Below are positions 32,651 through 45,596 of a DNA stretch of 64,000 bases, piece by piece. This stretch comes from Ceratotherium simum simum (Eukaryota; Chordata; Mammalia; Perissodactyla; Rhinocerotidae). Position 1 is the first letter of the stretch; each line of letters opens with the position of its first letter. Under the pieces are notes generated by a model that saw only the letters and a list, made by a program, of their open reading frames with translations, had not been told where the DNA came from and did not search any database. Location of the stretch: NCBI RefSeq assembly GCF_000283155.1, contig NW_004454195.1, positions 4,474,569-4,538,568 of the forward strand, read 5' to 3'. The translations under genes and the position numbers were made by a program.

Positions 32651-34085
32651 GCCATTTTCAGCCACAACAGTGGGAAAGGGAATCTGCAACAAGCAAAAAG
32701 GGGAACCAGTGTTTGCCACCTTATTTTACCTTTGTTTTTCCTTTTCATTATCACTCTGATATATTTTTTTCAAAGGCTCATTTCAGATGCCTAAGCCAAA
32801 ATATAATGCCCTACCTCAATCTCTACACAAATGTTCATTGTCAGAGGTAAATAATTAACTAAATACATGACCCCTATCCCGTAACCAGCAAAACGGTTTG
32901 TTAACCAATTTAGAAATTTACAAATATCCCTAAAAAAACTGGGACGCAGTGAGCCGGATGATCTCTCATGACTGCTTCTGGCCTGATGACTCACTCGTTA
33001 GTCCCTTGTGTTTTACACTTTCTTTCCCAGAAATTCTCCTGATCTCATTTCCCTGTTTTCTTCCTCTTCCATTAGGTAGATCAAATGTCTTTCAGAATAC
33101 CACCTTCCTCTTTCAGCAACGCAACAGGAGAACGGTGGCAGAAACAGGATGATGTAAGGGATTGAGTGTGTGCGTGTGTGTGTGTGTGTGTACATGTAGA
33201 ATGTGAGCAAAGAAACTAGATTTGCCTTTTAACTTCACCTGTTACCTTCCAAACATAAAATTAAAAAACCCATCCATACCTTTCTGGTAATTCCCAGACT
33301 TGGCTTTTTCTCCACCCTCTCCCACGCCTCTCATCCTGGCCATGCACTCCCTGCTCTGCCCCCGCCCCCGCAAAAAAGTCAGGAGGTTAAACAGCTCTCC
33401 CTCTGCTGAAGAAGTAAAGCAGAAATCATCAGAACTAGAAGCCCTCTCTCTGTGGCAGAGCGTGCAGCAGGCTAGGGCAGAAACTTCTTCAGCTGCCTGC
33501 CTTTCACAGGAAGCACTTAGTTCCTTTTCCCTCATTGTAGGACTCGCCTAACCAGCTGCCCTGGGCCAATCTTGTTCTAGAAAGATAACAGAATCCCAAA
33601 CACAGAGCATGCCTCACCCAAAACCAGTGTGGGCCAGTAAAATGGAGTTGAGTGGAGAGGTCAATACTTCTCCAACCAGTGAAGAAACAGGATCAAAATC
33701 ATTCTGTGCCAGCCAAAACCACTATAAAATAAAATTCGAGTGGGATAAATGGTGGGTTCCACAAGCATCAGATAAGGATGTTGAGGCTTGGCAAGCCACA
33801 TAAGAGAAAATGTACATTGTGGAGAGCAGGAAGCTCTAAGACAGCAGCAGAGTGACCAACCTCTGAGAAGATGGGCGACTTTAGGAAGGTTTGGAACTCA
33901 CCAGACACATGTAGGCTTTATGCTGAGTGACGGGGTCCTCAGTCTTCAAAGGCCATTCACAAATATGAAATATCCAACAGAGAACTGAGATGGGGGTCAC
34001 CTGAAATACTGTCCAGAGAATAAGCATGGATAAATCTGGTTGGGAATGTTAGCCTGGAGAGGAAGAGACTTAAGCTTAGAGGAGC
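32651..34085. other. non-coding sequence with a (GT)n
   Basis: No gene recognised. A (GT)n repeat lies at about 33168-33190. Short open frames at 33242-33551 on both strands are chance. Confidence 0.45.
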
Positions 34086-34089
34086 ACAC

Positions 34090-34260
34090 CCTCTAGTACT
34101 ACTAACTTTGGTGTAGTGGTTAAGTGCTCTGTTCCTGATGTCCTACTTCCCAAGTTCAAATTCTGCCTCTAGTGATTATGGGTCGAGTCCCTGCCAGCTC
34201 TGTGAGAACTAAATGCAGTAGATAACCCATGCAAATACATAGAACCTGCCCATATTAACT
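34090..34260 (+). repeat. probable MIR SINE head
   Basis: Starts with a tRNA-like GTGTAGTGGTTAAGTGCTC and AAGTTCAAATTCTGCCTC, the MIR head. The remainder is diverged. Confidence 0.5.
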
Positions 34261-34302
34261 GAGTGTCAGCTTCTGTTGTTATTATTAAGTTCCTCCCATC
34301 TT

Positions 34303-34489
34303 TCTTTTTTTCCTCCCCAAAGCCCCAGTGCATGGTTGTATATCCTAGTTGTAAGTGCTTCTAGTTCTTCTATGTGAGCCGCCACCACAGCATGACAACT
34401 GACAGACAAATGGTGTGGTTCTGTGACTGGGAAACGAACCCGGGCCGCTGAAGTGGTAAAGAGTACCACTAGGCCATCAGGGCTGGTTC
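34303..34489 (-). mobile_element. ERE SINE, reverse, 16-bp TSD
   Basis: Inverted ERE: CCCCAAAGCCCCAGTGCATG, GCCGCCACCACAGCATGAC, then AACGAACCCGGGCCGCTG. The duplication AAGTTCCYCCCATCTT-type (one mismatch) lies at 34287-34302 and 34490-34505. Confidence 0.9.
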
Positions 34490-35059
34490 AAGTTCCTTCC
34501 ATCTTGACTTAGATAATGTTGCAACTTTCTACAGGTGCCTGAGGCTGTCAAGGAGCATTTTGGGGGAGCTCCAGAAAACATTTTCATCTGTGAACTGCAT
34601 AATAAACAGGCAGTCAGACCTCAATTTGAGAAATACTGTTACAGCATTCCATGAGGGAATACTCCTATTAAATTTAGAGAATTCGGCTGAATGGGGATTT
34701 GTAAAGGAATATAATGTTCTGTGGAATATCTTGAGTGTCTCTAAAAACACTGAATAAATGTAATAACAATAACTCCTTGCGTTTGTGAGCTGCTTTTAGA
34801 TATCAAGTGCTTACACATGTGTTGTTTTAGCTGCTGTCTGCTAAATTATCAGAAAAATCCTACCCACTGGAGATTGCTACCAGCCTTCTGTAACAGAAAT
34901 TTCTAGCTCTGGCTCTCTGATCCTTCTAGGTTAGCTTGGAGAGTAACTTTGTTATTATTTTTTGGTGGCTATTCCATAAGCAGCTGCCTTTCCCCCAGAA
35001 TCTCCTTTGCCCTGATGGAACGGGGTATAACCCACAAAATATAACTATCCCCTGAAATA

Positions 35060-35170
35060 GAGACATCTGTTTATTTATTTTTTAAATTAATTAATTTTTT
35101 ATTGAAGTATAGTTGACATACAATATTATATTAGTTTCAGGTGTACAACATACTGATTTGACATTTATTT
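35060..35170 (-). mobile_element. L1 3'-end fragment
   Basis: The word TTATTGAAGTATAGTTGACA, followed by TTAGTTTCAGGTGTACAACA, is a common mammalian L1 3' UTR end. Short, reverse orientation. Confidence 0.6.
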
Positions 35171-35209
35171 ACTGAAATAGAGGCTTTTAAACATATCTAT
35201 AATGAATTT

Positions 35210-35610
35210 CTCAAGTGTGATTTCCAAACCACCAGCATCAGAAACATTTTTATTTTATTTTTTATTTTTTATTTTTTTTTTATTTATTCATTTTTTTCCC
35301 CCCAAAGCCCCAGTAGATAGTTGTATGTCATAGGTTCACATCCTTCTAGTTGCTGTACGTGGGACTCGGCCTCGCGTTGGACGGAGAAGTGGTGCCTCGG
35401 GGCGCGCCCGGGATCCGAACCCGGGCCGCCAGCATCAGAGCGCGCGCACTTAACCGCCAAGCCACGGAGCCGGCCCAGAAACATTTTTATTTTAAAATGC
35501 AAATATGCAGAGATCCAAATTCCACCTTGGCATAGTAAATCCAAGTTTCTGGGCATAGGGACTGGAAAGCCTCATTTTTAACAAGCACCCTAGACAATCC
35601 TTAAACACGC
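35210..35610 (+). mobile_element. MER5-like DNA transposon copy split by ERE1
   Basis: Left part: TCAAGTGTGATTTCCAAACC then ACCAGCATCAGAAACA. After the SINE: AAATGCAAATATGC, AAGTTTCTGGGCATAG, then TTTTTAACAAGCACCCTAGA. Together they follow the MER5 (hAT-Charlie) layout. Confidence 0.6.
35258..35475 (-). mobile_element. ERE1 SINE, reverse, 19-bp TSD
   Basis: Inverted ERE1: an AT-rich simple tail, CCCCAAAGCCCCAGTAGATA, GGATCCGAACCCGGGCCGCC, CTTAACCGCCAAGCCACGG. The perfect duplication CAGAAACATTTTTATTTTA lies at 35239-35257 and 35476-35494. Confidence 0.95.
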
Positions 35611-38600
35611 TAACAATTAAGGATAATTGTTCTAATGTTTCAGGAACTCAACTAAAAATAGTTAAATTCTGCCCAGCTGGCTGCTGGGCAAATGGCAAAT
35701 GCATAAAATGCAGGCACATAAAAAGGACTCAGATATAAGAACCAGTCACTGAGCCAGCAAACCATACACCAAACCTGCACCCAGGAATCCAGGTGCCTCT
35801 AGGGTGAGGCAAGTGAGGCACTTGCCCTGGGCACAAAATTTAAGGGGGAGCCAAAAAAATTCAGTAATCAAGATAAATCCTATCTTAATGCAATATTTTA
35901 AAAAACCAAAATTAATGCAAAAAAAATAATCCATGTTGAATTAAGTATCAAAATTTTAAATACAGAATTAGTATTATCCAATTTTTCCTTTTGCCTCAGG
36001 CTCCAATACACCAGGACAGCTCTTTGCTCTTCAGGTCAGCGTGCTAACTGGATGGTCCTCGTCCAGTCTTTTATTGTATCTAAAGGGGGAGCCTGGGACA
36101 GAGGAATGCCAACCTCTCATCCTTATGTTGTGGTTCAGAGGGTTTGAGTTTAAAAACCTAATTTCATTAACTCGGCCACATTGTTCTTTCCTTTGAAAAC
36201 AAAAGTTAGATTGAGTTCTGTGGTCCTTAACTAAACAGAATTTTATTTCAGTGACAGGATTAACTCGCCCAAGACTTATAGGCTCATAAGATGCCTCACT
36301 TATTCTGCTGATGCTCAATTTAAGGAGCTCTCAGCAGCAACTGCGATGGCCAAATAGGCCCCTCTGTGGGGTGTCACTCTGCCTCAGATGCTGCTTCCTG
36401 ATAGACCCTTCTGGGTGTGTAAAATTTTAAATCCTTTATTAACATCAATGATTGGCATAATTGGTGTAATTATAGGTATCTAAAAAGCACAAAATGCCTA
36501 TGTAACAGCTGCCAATAGTTGGTTTCAGGAAACATGCAGTCACTTGTGGAGAGCTACGCTCAGGGTATAAACGTTTGGGTAATATTACTTCCAGATGGAC
36601 CAACTTGAATCAGAGATGGCACAGAGATAGAGAGAAAAGTGCTCCCTCCCAAGGGCCTGAGCCATGCGGGAATCAATGGGCAGGAAATGCCCTTGGAGGA
36701 GGGCCTCCTCTGACTGTATGGTGAGTGTGTAGAGGTTAGAGAACCACAGTGGGCTCCAGCCACTTATGTTAAGGAGAACTAGAAATGAATAGTTTCAATT
36801 TTCTTTTGTTGGGTTTGTTTTTAAATGTTCCACAGTTAAGCCCTCCGTTAATGGGAGCAAAAAGGGGAAAACAATTTGCAGTTTTAGTTTGCAAATGTCT
36901 GTCTTCTTAGAAATGGGCATGAGGGAAACAGGAATATCTTGGATTTCTCTACTCCCTACATCTTTGGGGCTAGGTTTCATTCATAAAATGCTTGTGGTTT
37001 ATTGAGAAGTTCTTTAAGCCAGTTTTGTTAGTAATATGTATTTGAACCTGCAACATTTGAACACTGCCCTTAACACCCTCCCACTCTTTAGAGAACATGT
37101 GGGTTTGGAAGGGGAAGGGGAATTAATTGGGAGAAGTTGAAACAACTTAGAGGAATCGACCCTCAGGCAGATTCCCAATGCCTGCTGCCAGCAAGCCTGC
37201 CAAAATGGCAACCAATTACTAACCTACAGCTCAAGAAGTCTCCTCCCACATTTCTTAAATGTTCTCACTTCATTTTGTCAAACTACCTACCTTTCTACAA
37301 ATGAACAGCTTTATTGAACTTAACTAGCATCTTTTTTTAAAAATGTAAATCGGTCTAGTAGTTAAGACACTGAGGATCATTTAATTAAAAAGTTTCAGTC
37401 ATATTGATGTTCTTCTAACACCTACCTAACAGTAGTCCTAAAGGAAAGACACTGGGTTTATTTCGTTTTGAGGGGACAAGGATTTTAATAACAATTTTGA
37501 TAATAATAGTTAACTCAGGAGCATGGACTGCTTTCCAGGGTTATGTGAGGATTGGGAGATTTGATGGGGTCAATCTAGGGAAATGGGTCAAATGGCCTCA
37601 AAGTTTCTTTGTAATCTAAAAAGTTTAAAATTCTATGATCAGTGACTCTATGGGCACGTCCTAAAGTAGTGAGATTCTTTTTTTCATTTTTTTAAGCAAA
37701 ATTTTTTATGTAAAATAGATGAAAGAGGAACTGTTCTGGTTGTGTGTTTATGTGTGGATTTTCTCTGAGCACATCTGTGTAAAGGAGAAAGAAAGGGAGT
37801 AGTGAATCTTGGGCTTTATGATGACTAGATAGGATGCAGTCCCTTTCTTACTTATATATAAAGTAGCCTTACGCTCATCCCAAAATATCTTTGGCTAATT
37901 TGCCACATGGATATTCCCACCAGTAGAATGTAGTGTGATAAGACTGGCATTGGGAGAATGCCAGAGAAAAACAAAATGGAGTATCTAATGACATGATGGT
38001 ATGAGTCCATAACTTTCTGGCCACTTTGAATTGTTAAAAAGTCAACACAGTTTTAAAATTTACCCTCAAACTTGACTTAAATCTCCTCCTCCACAGAGTC
38101 ACCTTGAGTAGCTTGCAGTGGAAAAATACTTTCTCCCCACGCCACTTCAAAGCTTAGTTCCTCCAGTGTGTTGAGGGAAGGGAGCGAGTTCTCTGTCACT
38201 TTGTGTTGACTCTCCAACAAACACCTACTGGTCACTGATGGCCTTCTGAGGGGTGGGCATCCAAATGCTGGTTTTCCCAAGGGCACATATGTGAGTTCTG
38301 ATTGTCCCATTCTCTCTGTCTTGGAGGACTCCAGCTCGAATTCTTCCTTGCCACTATAATTCTGGCTTCCCAAAGTACTCCTCTGGCTTCCCAAAGTACT
38401 CCTCACAGCCTTCTGGATTCCTACTTCAATGCACTTGACCAGTAGAAACTCATATCCTTTCTATGTCAAATGGTAGAAGGTAGATAGTCAACAAACTCCC
38501 TCTGGCCCTCCTCTCTCTTCCTCTGTCTCTCTCTGGCAGAACAACTCAGCTGCCTAAGCACATAACCAAATAGAATGCCAATCTCCCCTTCTTATAGGTA

Positions 38601-39030
38601 CCCTAAGCTCTTGAAGAATCCCTCAGAACTTTCCCATCACTTGGTTTCAGAAGCGGGTGGGAATCTGCTGTGCTCCCTTCAAGGATGTTTCAGGACTCTT
38701 TGACTCTCTTCCTTCCCTTTCTCTAGTCTTCTGCTTATTTGGACTTGGAGGGTTGGGTGAGAAGTAGAATACTGATTATATTAGGGTCAGTTCTGCTCTG
38801 GATGATTGGGGTAGGAGCTTTGGCCCACAATACTGGGCACTCTATTAATCCCTGCTGTTTATATCTCTAGGCCTTAGTGCCAAGATTAGGGGTATAAGAA
38901 AAAAATTCAGTTATTAAATAGATAAAAGCTAAACTGTTTTGAGTGACGATATTATGGATGGCAGAAGGGGAAGCGTAGATGTTCCATGGACCTTGGACTT
39001 ACCTCTCGGAGAACAGGGAGGCCAAAGAAA
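35611..39030. other. non-coding sequence, one 21-bp tandem repeat
   Basis: About 35795-36010 resembles an old interspersed repeat (TGAGGCAAGTGAGGCACTTG) that I cannot name. A perfect 21-bp tandem pair lies at 38361-38402. No gene was recognised, and the minus-strand frame at 38077-38406 has no homology. Confidence 0.45.
38361..38402. repeat. perfect 21-bp tandem duplication
   Basis: TCTGGCTTCCCAAAGTACTCC occurs twice without a spacer (38361-38381 and 38382-38402). Probably replication slippage. Confidence 0.95.
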
Positions 39031-39043
39031 GAACGTAAGAGAA

Positions 39044-39352
39044 GGGCTGGCCTGGTGGCTTAGCGGTTAAGTGCGCGCGATGCACTACTGGCGGCCTGGG
39101 TTCAATCCCGGGCGCGCACCAACGCATTGCTTCTCCAGCCATGCTGAGGCCACGTCCCACATACAGCAACTAGAAGGATGTGCAACTATGACATATAACT
39201 ATCTACTGGGGCTTTGGGGAAGAAAAAAAGGAGGAGGATTGGCAATAGATGTTAGCTCAGAGCCGGTCTTCCTCAGCAAAAAGCGAAGGATTAGCATGGA
39301 TGTTAGCTCAGGGCTGATCTCCCTCACAAAAAAAAAAAAAAAAAAAAAATGT
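39044..39352 (+). mobile_element. ERE1 SINE, long form with extended tail
   Basis: ERE1 head GGGCTGGCCTGGTGGCTTAG and body (GGATGTGCAACTATGACATA), then an extended tail with two GATGTTAGCTCAG repeats and a 20-plus poly(A). An imperfect duplication around GTAAGAG(G)AAG flanks it (about 39034-39044 and 39350-39360). Confidence 0.92.
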
Positions 39353-40254
39353 AAGAGGAAGCTAGAAGGCTTTCAGACCCCAGAAGAAAAGGCAAAAAAG
39401 AGGAGTAGGAAAGTGAAGAATTTACTCAACAAATCTGTAGGTAGATACTCAGTGAGTGATCCAGAAGTGGGCATATAACCCAGAAGCAGCCAATTTCTTT
39501 CCTGGCAGGTGACTGATGAAGTAAGTGGGTATGCAAAGTTCTGTCTTAAAAGGGAATTTGAAGGATAAAATATGGAGAAAATAATCAAGAATTTGGTATT
39601 GGGAGAAAGTCAAGACACACAGGAAAACCAAGAGAACACCTGATCAAGGTTAATATCTGCACGGTCTTGATACTAAATTGGGCAACCAATTAACCTGCTC
39701 ACTAGAAGCATGGATCTTAAATATTTCTCCCGGAACTCTCATGAAATTTCTAGTTCCCTTATAGTCATGCATTTCTTTGCAATAGAGCTCTCTGATTTCA
39801 GGTTACTTGAGTCTCTGTTTCCTGCAACCACAGAATCTAACAAAAGTAAAGCCAATAACACAGCAATGGGAATCAGCATGGTGAGTTCTAATAGAAGAAA
39901 AAGACCAAAGAGAGTTGATCTCTGTCCTCATGTTCATTTCGATAGTGCTAAAATCCCTAAACTTTGTCACCATGTGGTGGTCAAGGCTGTTTCTGTAACT
40001 GTTCTGTTTTTTTTATGTTATCAGAGACTTGGGATAGAAAAATCATCTCAGAATGATTTGCAGATGTCCCTGTTTACAAGCTAGAATAATCTATTTACCC
40101 TGTCTAGGGGGTAGAAAGAGTGTTTCAAAGTTTAGTTTAATTTTTAATCTTAGTTCACTTAGACCTATCACTAATTTTTCTCCCCAGCACCCACTTCACA
40201 CCTAACCCACTCCAGGGTAGGAACACTGTCACAAGCCTGTGCTTATAACACCAA

Positions 40255-40375
40255 GAGCTGGCAATTCCACTTCTAGGAGCCACTCAAGAAAAACTCTCAC
40301 ATGTTTGCACAGACATATAAAAATACATTACTGTAACAATAAAAATTGGAAATCTTTGTAACCAGCGTTTAATTT
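40255..40375 (+). mobile_element. old L1 ORF2 3'-end fragment
   Basis: GCTGGCAATTCCACTTCTAG and AACAATAAAAATTGGAAATC follow the 3' end of ORF2 in old L1 elements. Confidence 0.55.
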
Positions 40376-42129
40376 ACTTGACCACAAGCTATTTGTTCAC
40401 AGAACACCTATTAATATCTTGATAGACACTATTTGGTAATAGTCTTTGGGTGACACTGAGAAATGCAAAGTACTTTTTACCTTCAGCAACACCTTTCTCC
40501 CTCATCTCAGTTTTTTTTTCCCTCCAACTTTTGGATTCATTGGGTGCTCACCCCAAAATTAAATTAAAACTGTTAGCAAATTCCCCACTGTACTTAGCAC
40601 CATGTCTTTCAAAGACAGGCTTCTGGATCTACTTCTGCCTGGGGTGAGGGGAGGAACAAAGTGCAATGTGTTTTGAGACTACAGCCCCACAACTTCCCAG
40701 GAACTTCAAATAAATTATTCTAAGTCTCAGGGGACTGGCAAACAGGCGAGATAAAAGGTCCACATCGGGAGTGTGGGAAAGGGGAGGAAGAAAGCAGAGG
40801 CCAAGACTGAAGGTCAGGAGTTCCAGAAGAGACTATTTTCACAGGTTTTAGGTGTTGGAGATGGGGAAGTTAGGACAAGCTCTAGTAAGAAAGTGGCAAT
40901 TAACCGCACATACAATGGAGCTAATTGATCGTTAAACAGGGCTTGGCTGTTTAGCTCTTATAAAAGCAGTTACATGCACCATACACTTCAGCCAATCATC
41001 AGGCGGGACGGCTGGGCATTCACTACCCAGAGCGCCTACTAAGGATAACAGACAGTGTTTTCACTTGCCTCCTGCCTTTCAACTGCAGATTGTGTCAGGA
41101 AACAGCACATTCCTTATGTGTTTAAGAACTAATCCAAAGAATTATGTATTTGGGAAAATATCTAAAGAACCAAGCAGGCTCACTGATGATAAATGTGATA
41201 TTTTACTTGTTTCTTCTCTTATGTCCTACCCTTAAAAAAAAAAACAAACTCAAATGGAACATCATTTGAATGTCTTATGTGTGATGCAAGGCAATTTTGT
41301 GTATTGGTCTGAGTTACAATTTTATCCTTAAAGAAAAAATCTGCAGGTTAAAGGAAGGCTCTCCATGAAGCTTCCTGCCCTAACTTGACTTTGGCGTGGC
41401 CTGTTTGGCAGTACTCCATAAACCGATTGCCCTGAATGGAAGCTGTCAGAAGATAATAAAATGGGCTAAATTTATTATCACCTGTATCCACTGACATACA
41501 CACGTGGAGGCACATTGTTAACTAAGGCACAAACCCAAAGGCAGCAGCCTGGTCAAACAGCCCCCTGGGAAATACCGTTTGGTGATGTGAGGCTTTTTTT
41601 TTCTTCTTCTTTTAACATTGAGAAGGAAAACAACACTTGCAGGAAACCATAAAACCCTTCAAGTTAACTGTAGCCAACGGTCAATCTCATTAGGATATAA
41701 TGGGTAGGTTGCAGCCTTCTCTATAAAGGCTGAGTGCGCTGTCAGTATAATTTCCAATTTTCTCACTTACTGGAATCTCTGCCTTTTAGACAACAAAGCA
41801 GAAGTTCCACTCACTATATTTATACCGTCTCTATGCTCTTCTGCCTGTTACTTTTTCCAAATCTCAGTCCCTGAGTTCACCTTTTATCTGAGCACATTTG
41901 TTGAACTGGAATAGATATACATATTCAACCTAGCTAATCACTTAGACTGACTCTTTCAACAGCAGTGTAGGCAGGTGTCCTTGGGAAATGGATAGGAAGC
42001 CTGAGCACTGAGGGAATGCTCGCCTAGGGGCCTAAAGCCTTGGTTAAGTCTGTTCTGCTATTACTGAAGTGGTGAAAACATCTATTTATGGAAATCAGAA
42101 CTAGGGCTCAAGAGATGGGGTTCCAGGGC

Positions 42130-42215
42130 CTTCTCTCACTTCTGACTTTGTAACTTTAGACTCATTGAACCACTCTCAATTTCACTACATAACAAAATGG
42201 AATAATAATCCCTTG
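42130..42215 (+). repeat. MIR SINE fragment
   Basis: MIR core words: TGACTTTGTAACTTTAGACT then CACTACATAACAAAATGGAA. Confidence 0.55.
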
Positions 42216-42254
42216 CTGCATATTTATTGGGAGAATATGCTAAGAACCCGTGGG

Positions 42255-42420
42255 GGCAGTGATCCTCAAACTTCAGTGAGTATTAGAAAGATATGACGGG
42301 GTGCTTACTAGGCTCTCCCACCCCGAGACTGATAACCTTTCTAATCTCTGCCCTTAACGAGAATTTCCAGATAATTCTGATGGGGGGGGAGGAAAGGGAC
42401 GTTCATGTACCAGACAGGGA
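42255..42420 (+). mobile_element. MER5-like DNA transposon fragment
   Basis: GTGATCCTCAAACTTCAGTG, GAGAATTTCCAGATAATTCT and GATGGGGGG resemble a MER5 copy with an altered middle. Confidence 0.45.
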
Positions 42421-42539
42421 GACACTGATTACAGAGATTTATTTTTAAGAACTTGGTGTCTTCTATGTTACTGGCACGGGACTAGTCTTGTCCATATGTG
42501 TTATCTTTTTATAACATCCCATGAGGTAAGGGACTAGCA

Positions 42540-42735
42540 TTTAATGAGCCCATACAGGAGGCAGGCATGATGCCAGGTATTCCACATGTGTAAAAATTCC
42601 ACTTGATTCTCACAATCGCTTTATACGTCAGGTAGCATTCTTTCTATTTAAAGGTTTAGAATACAGAGGCTTAAAAGAGGTTAAGAAATTTGACCAATGT
42701 CTTCAGCTAGTTGGTCTCAGAGCCAGCACTTTAAC
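42540..42735 (-). repeat. MIR SINE, reverse
   Basis: Reverse MIR words: GGCATGATGCCAGGTATTCC, GATTCTCACAATCGCTTTAT, AGAGGTTAAGAAATTTGACC, then CTCAGAGCCAGCACTTTAAC. A partial second MIR precedes it at about 42460-42535. Confidence 0.7.
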
Positions 42736-45590
42736 AAACGTTTCATTAAGTCCAGGGGTCCTACTTAGCACAGCTGCTACAGCAGGCAGCTATGATATGC
42801 AAAAGCATTTGGAAGCTCTTAAAGCTCCATTGAAACAACGTAAATGTCAAGTCAACAAACAAGAAATAAACGTTTATTATATACAACAAACCAGGGAAGG
42901 CAAATTTGGGGATACAAGTATTTAAAGGCCCAGTTCCTGTCCTCCAAGAATTCCATTCTAATGGGAGAGACCAGTTTGGCTACCGGAGTCTTGGGGCACT
43001 GGAAAGGTGGGCTAAAAATCATTTTGTGCAAGGCCTTTAATTGCAGTATGTGAATTTCGCCCTTTTTCCTGGGCAAAGGGGAATCTGGTAGATTTCAGCA
43101 CAGTCTGAAACATCAGGCAGATGCCTGGAGATGCTTCTCCCCTCCCCTCCCCTCTCTCCACTTTAGCTTTCAAATGACAGCCAGAGTGAAGATCTGGAAA
43201 CGTCTATGGAGATGCTTTTCCAGGATGAATGCAGGGGTAGGGGTAAACGATGAGTAGAGAGGTATTGTTTAGGCCTCAAAGGAGGAAAAAAAAAAGGCAT
43301 AATACAAAAAACCACCAGAAAGAAAAATAAAGCATACCAACCTTCCACCTTGATAAATCCAAGTGAGTAAGATGGATTTGTATTCCTAGCAGAATTCTTA
43401 GTTTTTCTGGACATATGGATCTTTCTAAATGCCTCCTCGGGATCCTTAAATTGTTTTAAATTTATGATTAAACATTCTGACCCCCAGCATTCCCCAATCC
43501 ATGTTTTCTAATTCATGGGTACCCTCTGAACACAGGAAGTACTTGGTAAATGCTGATGACTCCTTCTCAACCCTTTGCTTTCTCCCTTTCCTCAGAATCC
43601 CTTAATGCCTCCAGCACCCCTGCACCCCACAGCAGGGTGAGCACAAATCCAGGAAGCCCTTTTAGGCAGCTCACCATATCAGCTTACATGCTCTTTATTT
43701 TTTGGGGGGCTACAGGTATTCAACTAGGAATTAACAAAACTTGCTTAAGCAAGTATTACTGATACACATTTCTGATGGAGTACAGGGCCTGAAGCAGTGT
43801 CTTGAAAGAAAAATGGCTTGATATTCTTAAAAGAAAATCTGAAATTTATTCTTTTCGATTGATCCACATTATCTGAAAGAAAAAGTCATACTAAACTGTT
43901 TGGTTTCTCAGATTTATTATGCCTTGTACCACCTAACACATAAGTATTCCTTATGAATGAAAATTGATTCAAAGGAAAGTACAAAAATTTACATTTACTC
44001 TTTCACTTACTAGGAAGGAGACACACATTAAGCTTTTATTTTTAAAGCAATGTTATCAAAATTCTTAAAGAAAATATTTAAAGCATCCGCCCTTACATGG
44101 AAAATCAAGGGAAAATAAACATAGTTTTAACAGGAGAACCTTACAAAATAAATTTTAAAAAATGCATTATATAGGCTTCATTTATGTCAAAGTGTTGATA
44201 CTTTGGATCTGAAAAAACTAAACAATCATGATTATCACTACAATGAACAAAAATTAAATTTAAACACTTTACAGTAGAGATCTTTCTCTTTTTGCAAAGG
44301 GTTTTGAGGAGACTTAAGATGCCATGTTAAGATCTTTTTAAAAACTGAGATATTACAATTGTAGAACATAAATGCAATTAAAACTAAATATATTAGCAGA
44401 ACACATGAAGGAAAAATTTGGATATTAGTAGCTATAATGATCTTTAAAAGATGAAACTATATTGAAACACCAGTTATATTATTTTGAAGGGGGAATTATT
44501 GCTTTTCATTGAACAAAAAAATTGCTTGTTTTGGACCATAGGCTCCAAAAATCTCTTCCAGCTGTAGATTTCAAGATGAAGCATAATCCCTTACCTACAA
44601 GCAATCTCCATGACTAAAGGGTTATTTCCAAACACTTCTGTTTATTAAGCCCTCCTCTCCAGTGCTGAACATCTAGAAGACATATAAAGCATATTTTTAA
44701 TTAACAAACATTTGGAAAGTGAAGATGGGTTTTGTTAGTTAATGGCAATTGTTAACCCTCAAAATAAACAGGAAATAGCGCTACTTAGTTAAGTTGTAGG
44801 CTCCAAACCAAATACTAATGGGCCTTAGGAAATCCAAGGTATCTTTTCTCCTTGCATACATGTCTCAATAATACTGCTGTGTCTGATGCTTACAAACAGT
44901 ATAAATCTCCACCAGCTGAATATGTGCTTCTGGGGGCAACTTCTCCAGGCCATCCCTATTGTTAACATTTCCCTTACGTGAATAACCATGTTGGGCATGG
45001 CACAAAACTGAGATTTTAGCACCACGTGAACCTTTCGCTTTTGAGGAAAAAATTTATCCAACTTTTACATCTCATAGTTGGTAACAGCCTTCTCCTCCAC
45101 GATATATTGATAATTTCACAGGCTTATTTGTTCTTAATCTGTGGAAAACAATTCTAGGCACTGCTGGATGGTAACTATGGGCAAGTCAAAGAGGAAGCAG
45201 CTTAAGGAACATAAAGTTAAAAAAAAGATCAGCCAGCCAGTTTCATCTGCAAAGAATTCTGCGCACGTTGCCCCTCCTCCTCTTTTAAAAAATCCAAGAC
45301 AAAGAACGTTTATTTAAATATGGTAAACTCAGAAAATTCCTAGAAAGCGTGTCGAGTTGACACATATTCAGCTGACGCCATCATTTCAGGGTCAGGGCCT
45401 GCCAAATCTGGCCTAGAGGAACTTAGTATTCCTCAAGAAGATGGCATGTAACAGGCTCCTCTCTGAGAACTGACTTGTCTCAAAGCTAAGGCAGATGGTG
45501 TAGTTTCTACACACTGTAGGGCCCTCCCAATCTCAGGCATTGGGCATAATAATGACAAAAGTCAAGATTTAGGGTTCAGTTCCAGCTGAT

Positions 45591-45596
45591 TTTATT
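45591..45596 (-). terminator. SOX4: SOX4 polyadenylation signal AATAAA
   Basis: Plus-strand TTTATT reads AATAAA on the SOX4 strand. It lies about 2.7 kb past the stop, where the SOX4 mRNA is expected to end. Cleavage would fall about 15-25 bases lower in coordinate. Other A/T-rich hexamers occur in the UTR, so shorter isoforms are possible. Confidence 0.7.

Larger units (their letters stand above)
39353..45570. other. SOX4 downstream flank, mainly non-repetitive
   Basis: This stretch holds few repeats: a short L1 piece (40255-40375), MIRs (42130-42735) and a MER5-like copy (42255-42420). Blocks at about 40880-41110 and 41380-41760 look unique and motif-rich. The plus-strand frame at 39710-40084 (124 codons, ATG start) matches nothing I know. 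There is no second gene. Confidence 0.5.

Noticed and set aside
39710..40084. Plus-strand 124-codon frame with an ATG start
   Set aside because: No domain, no promoter, no splice context and no recognisable homology. A frame this long is expected by chance in 64 kb.
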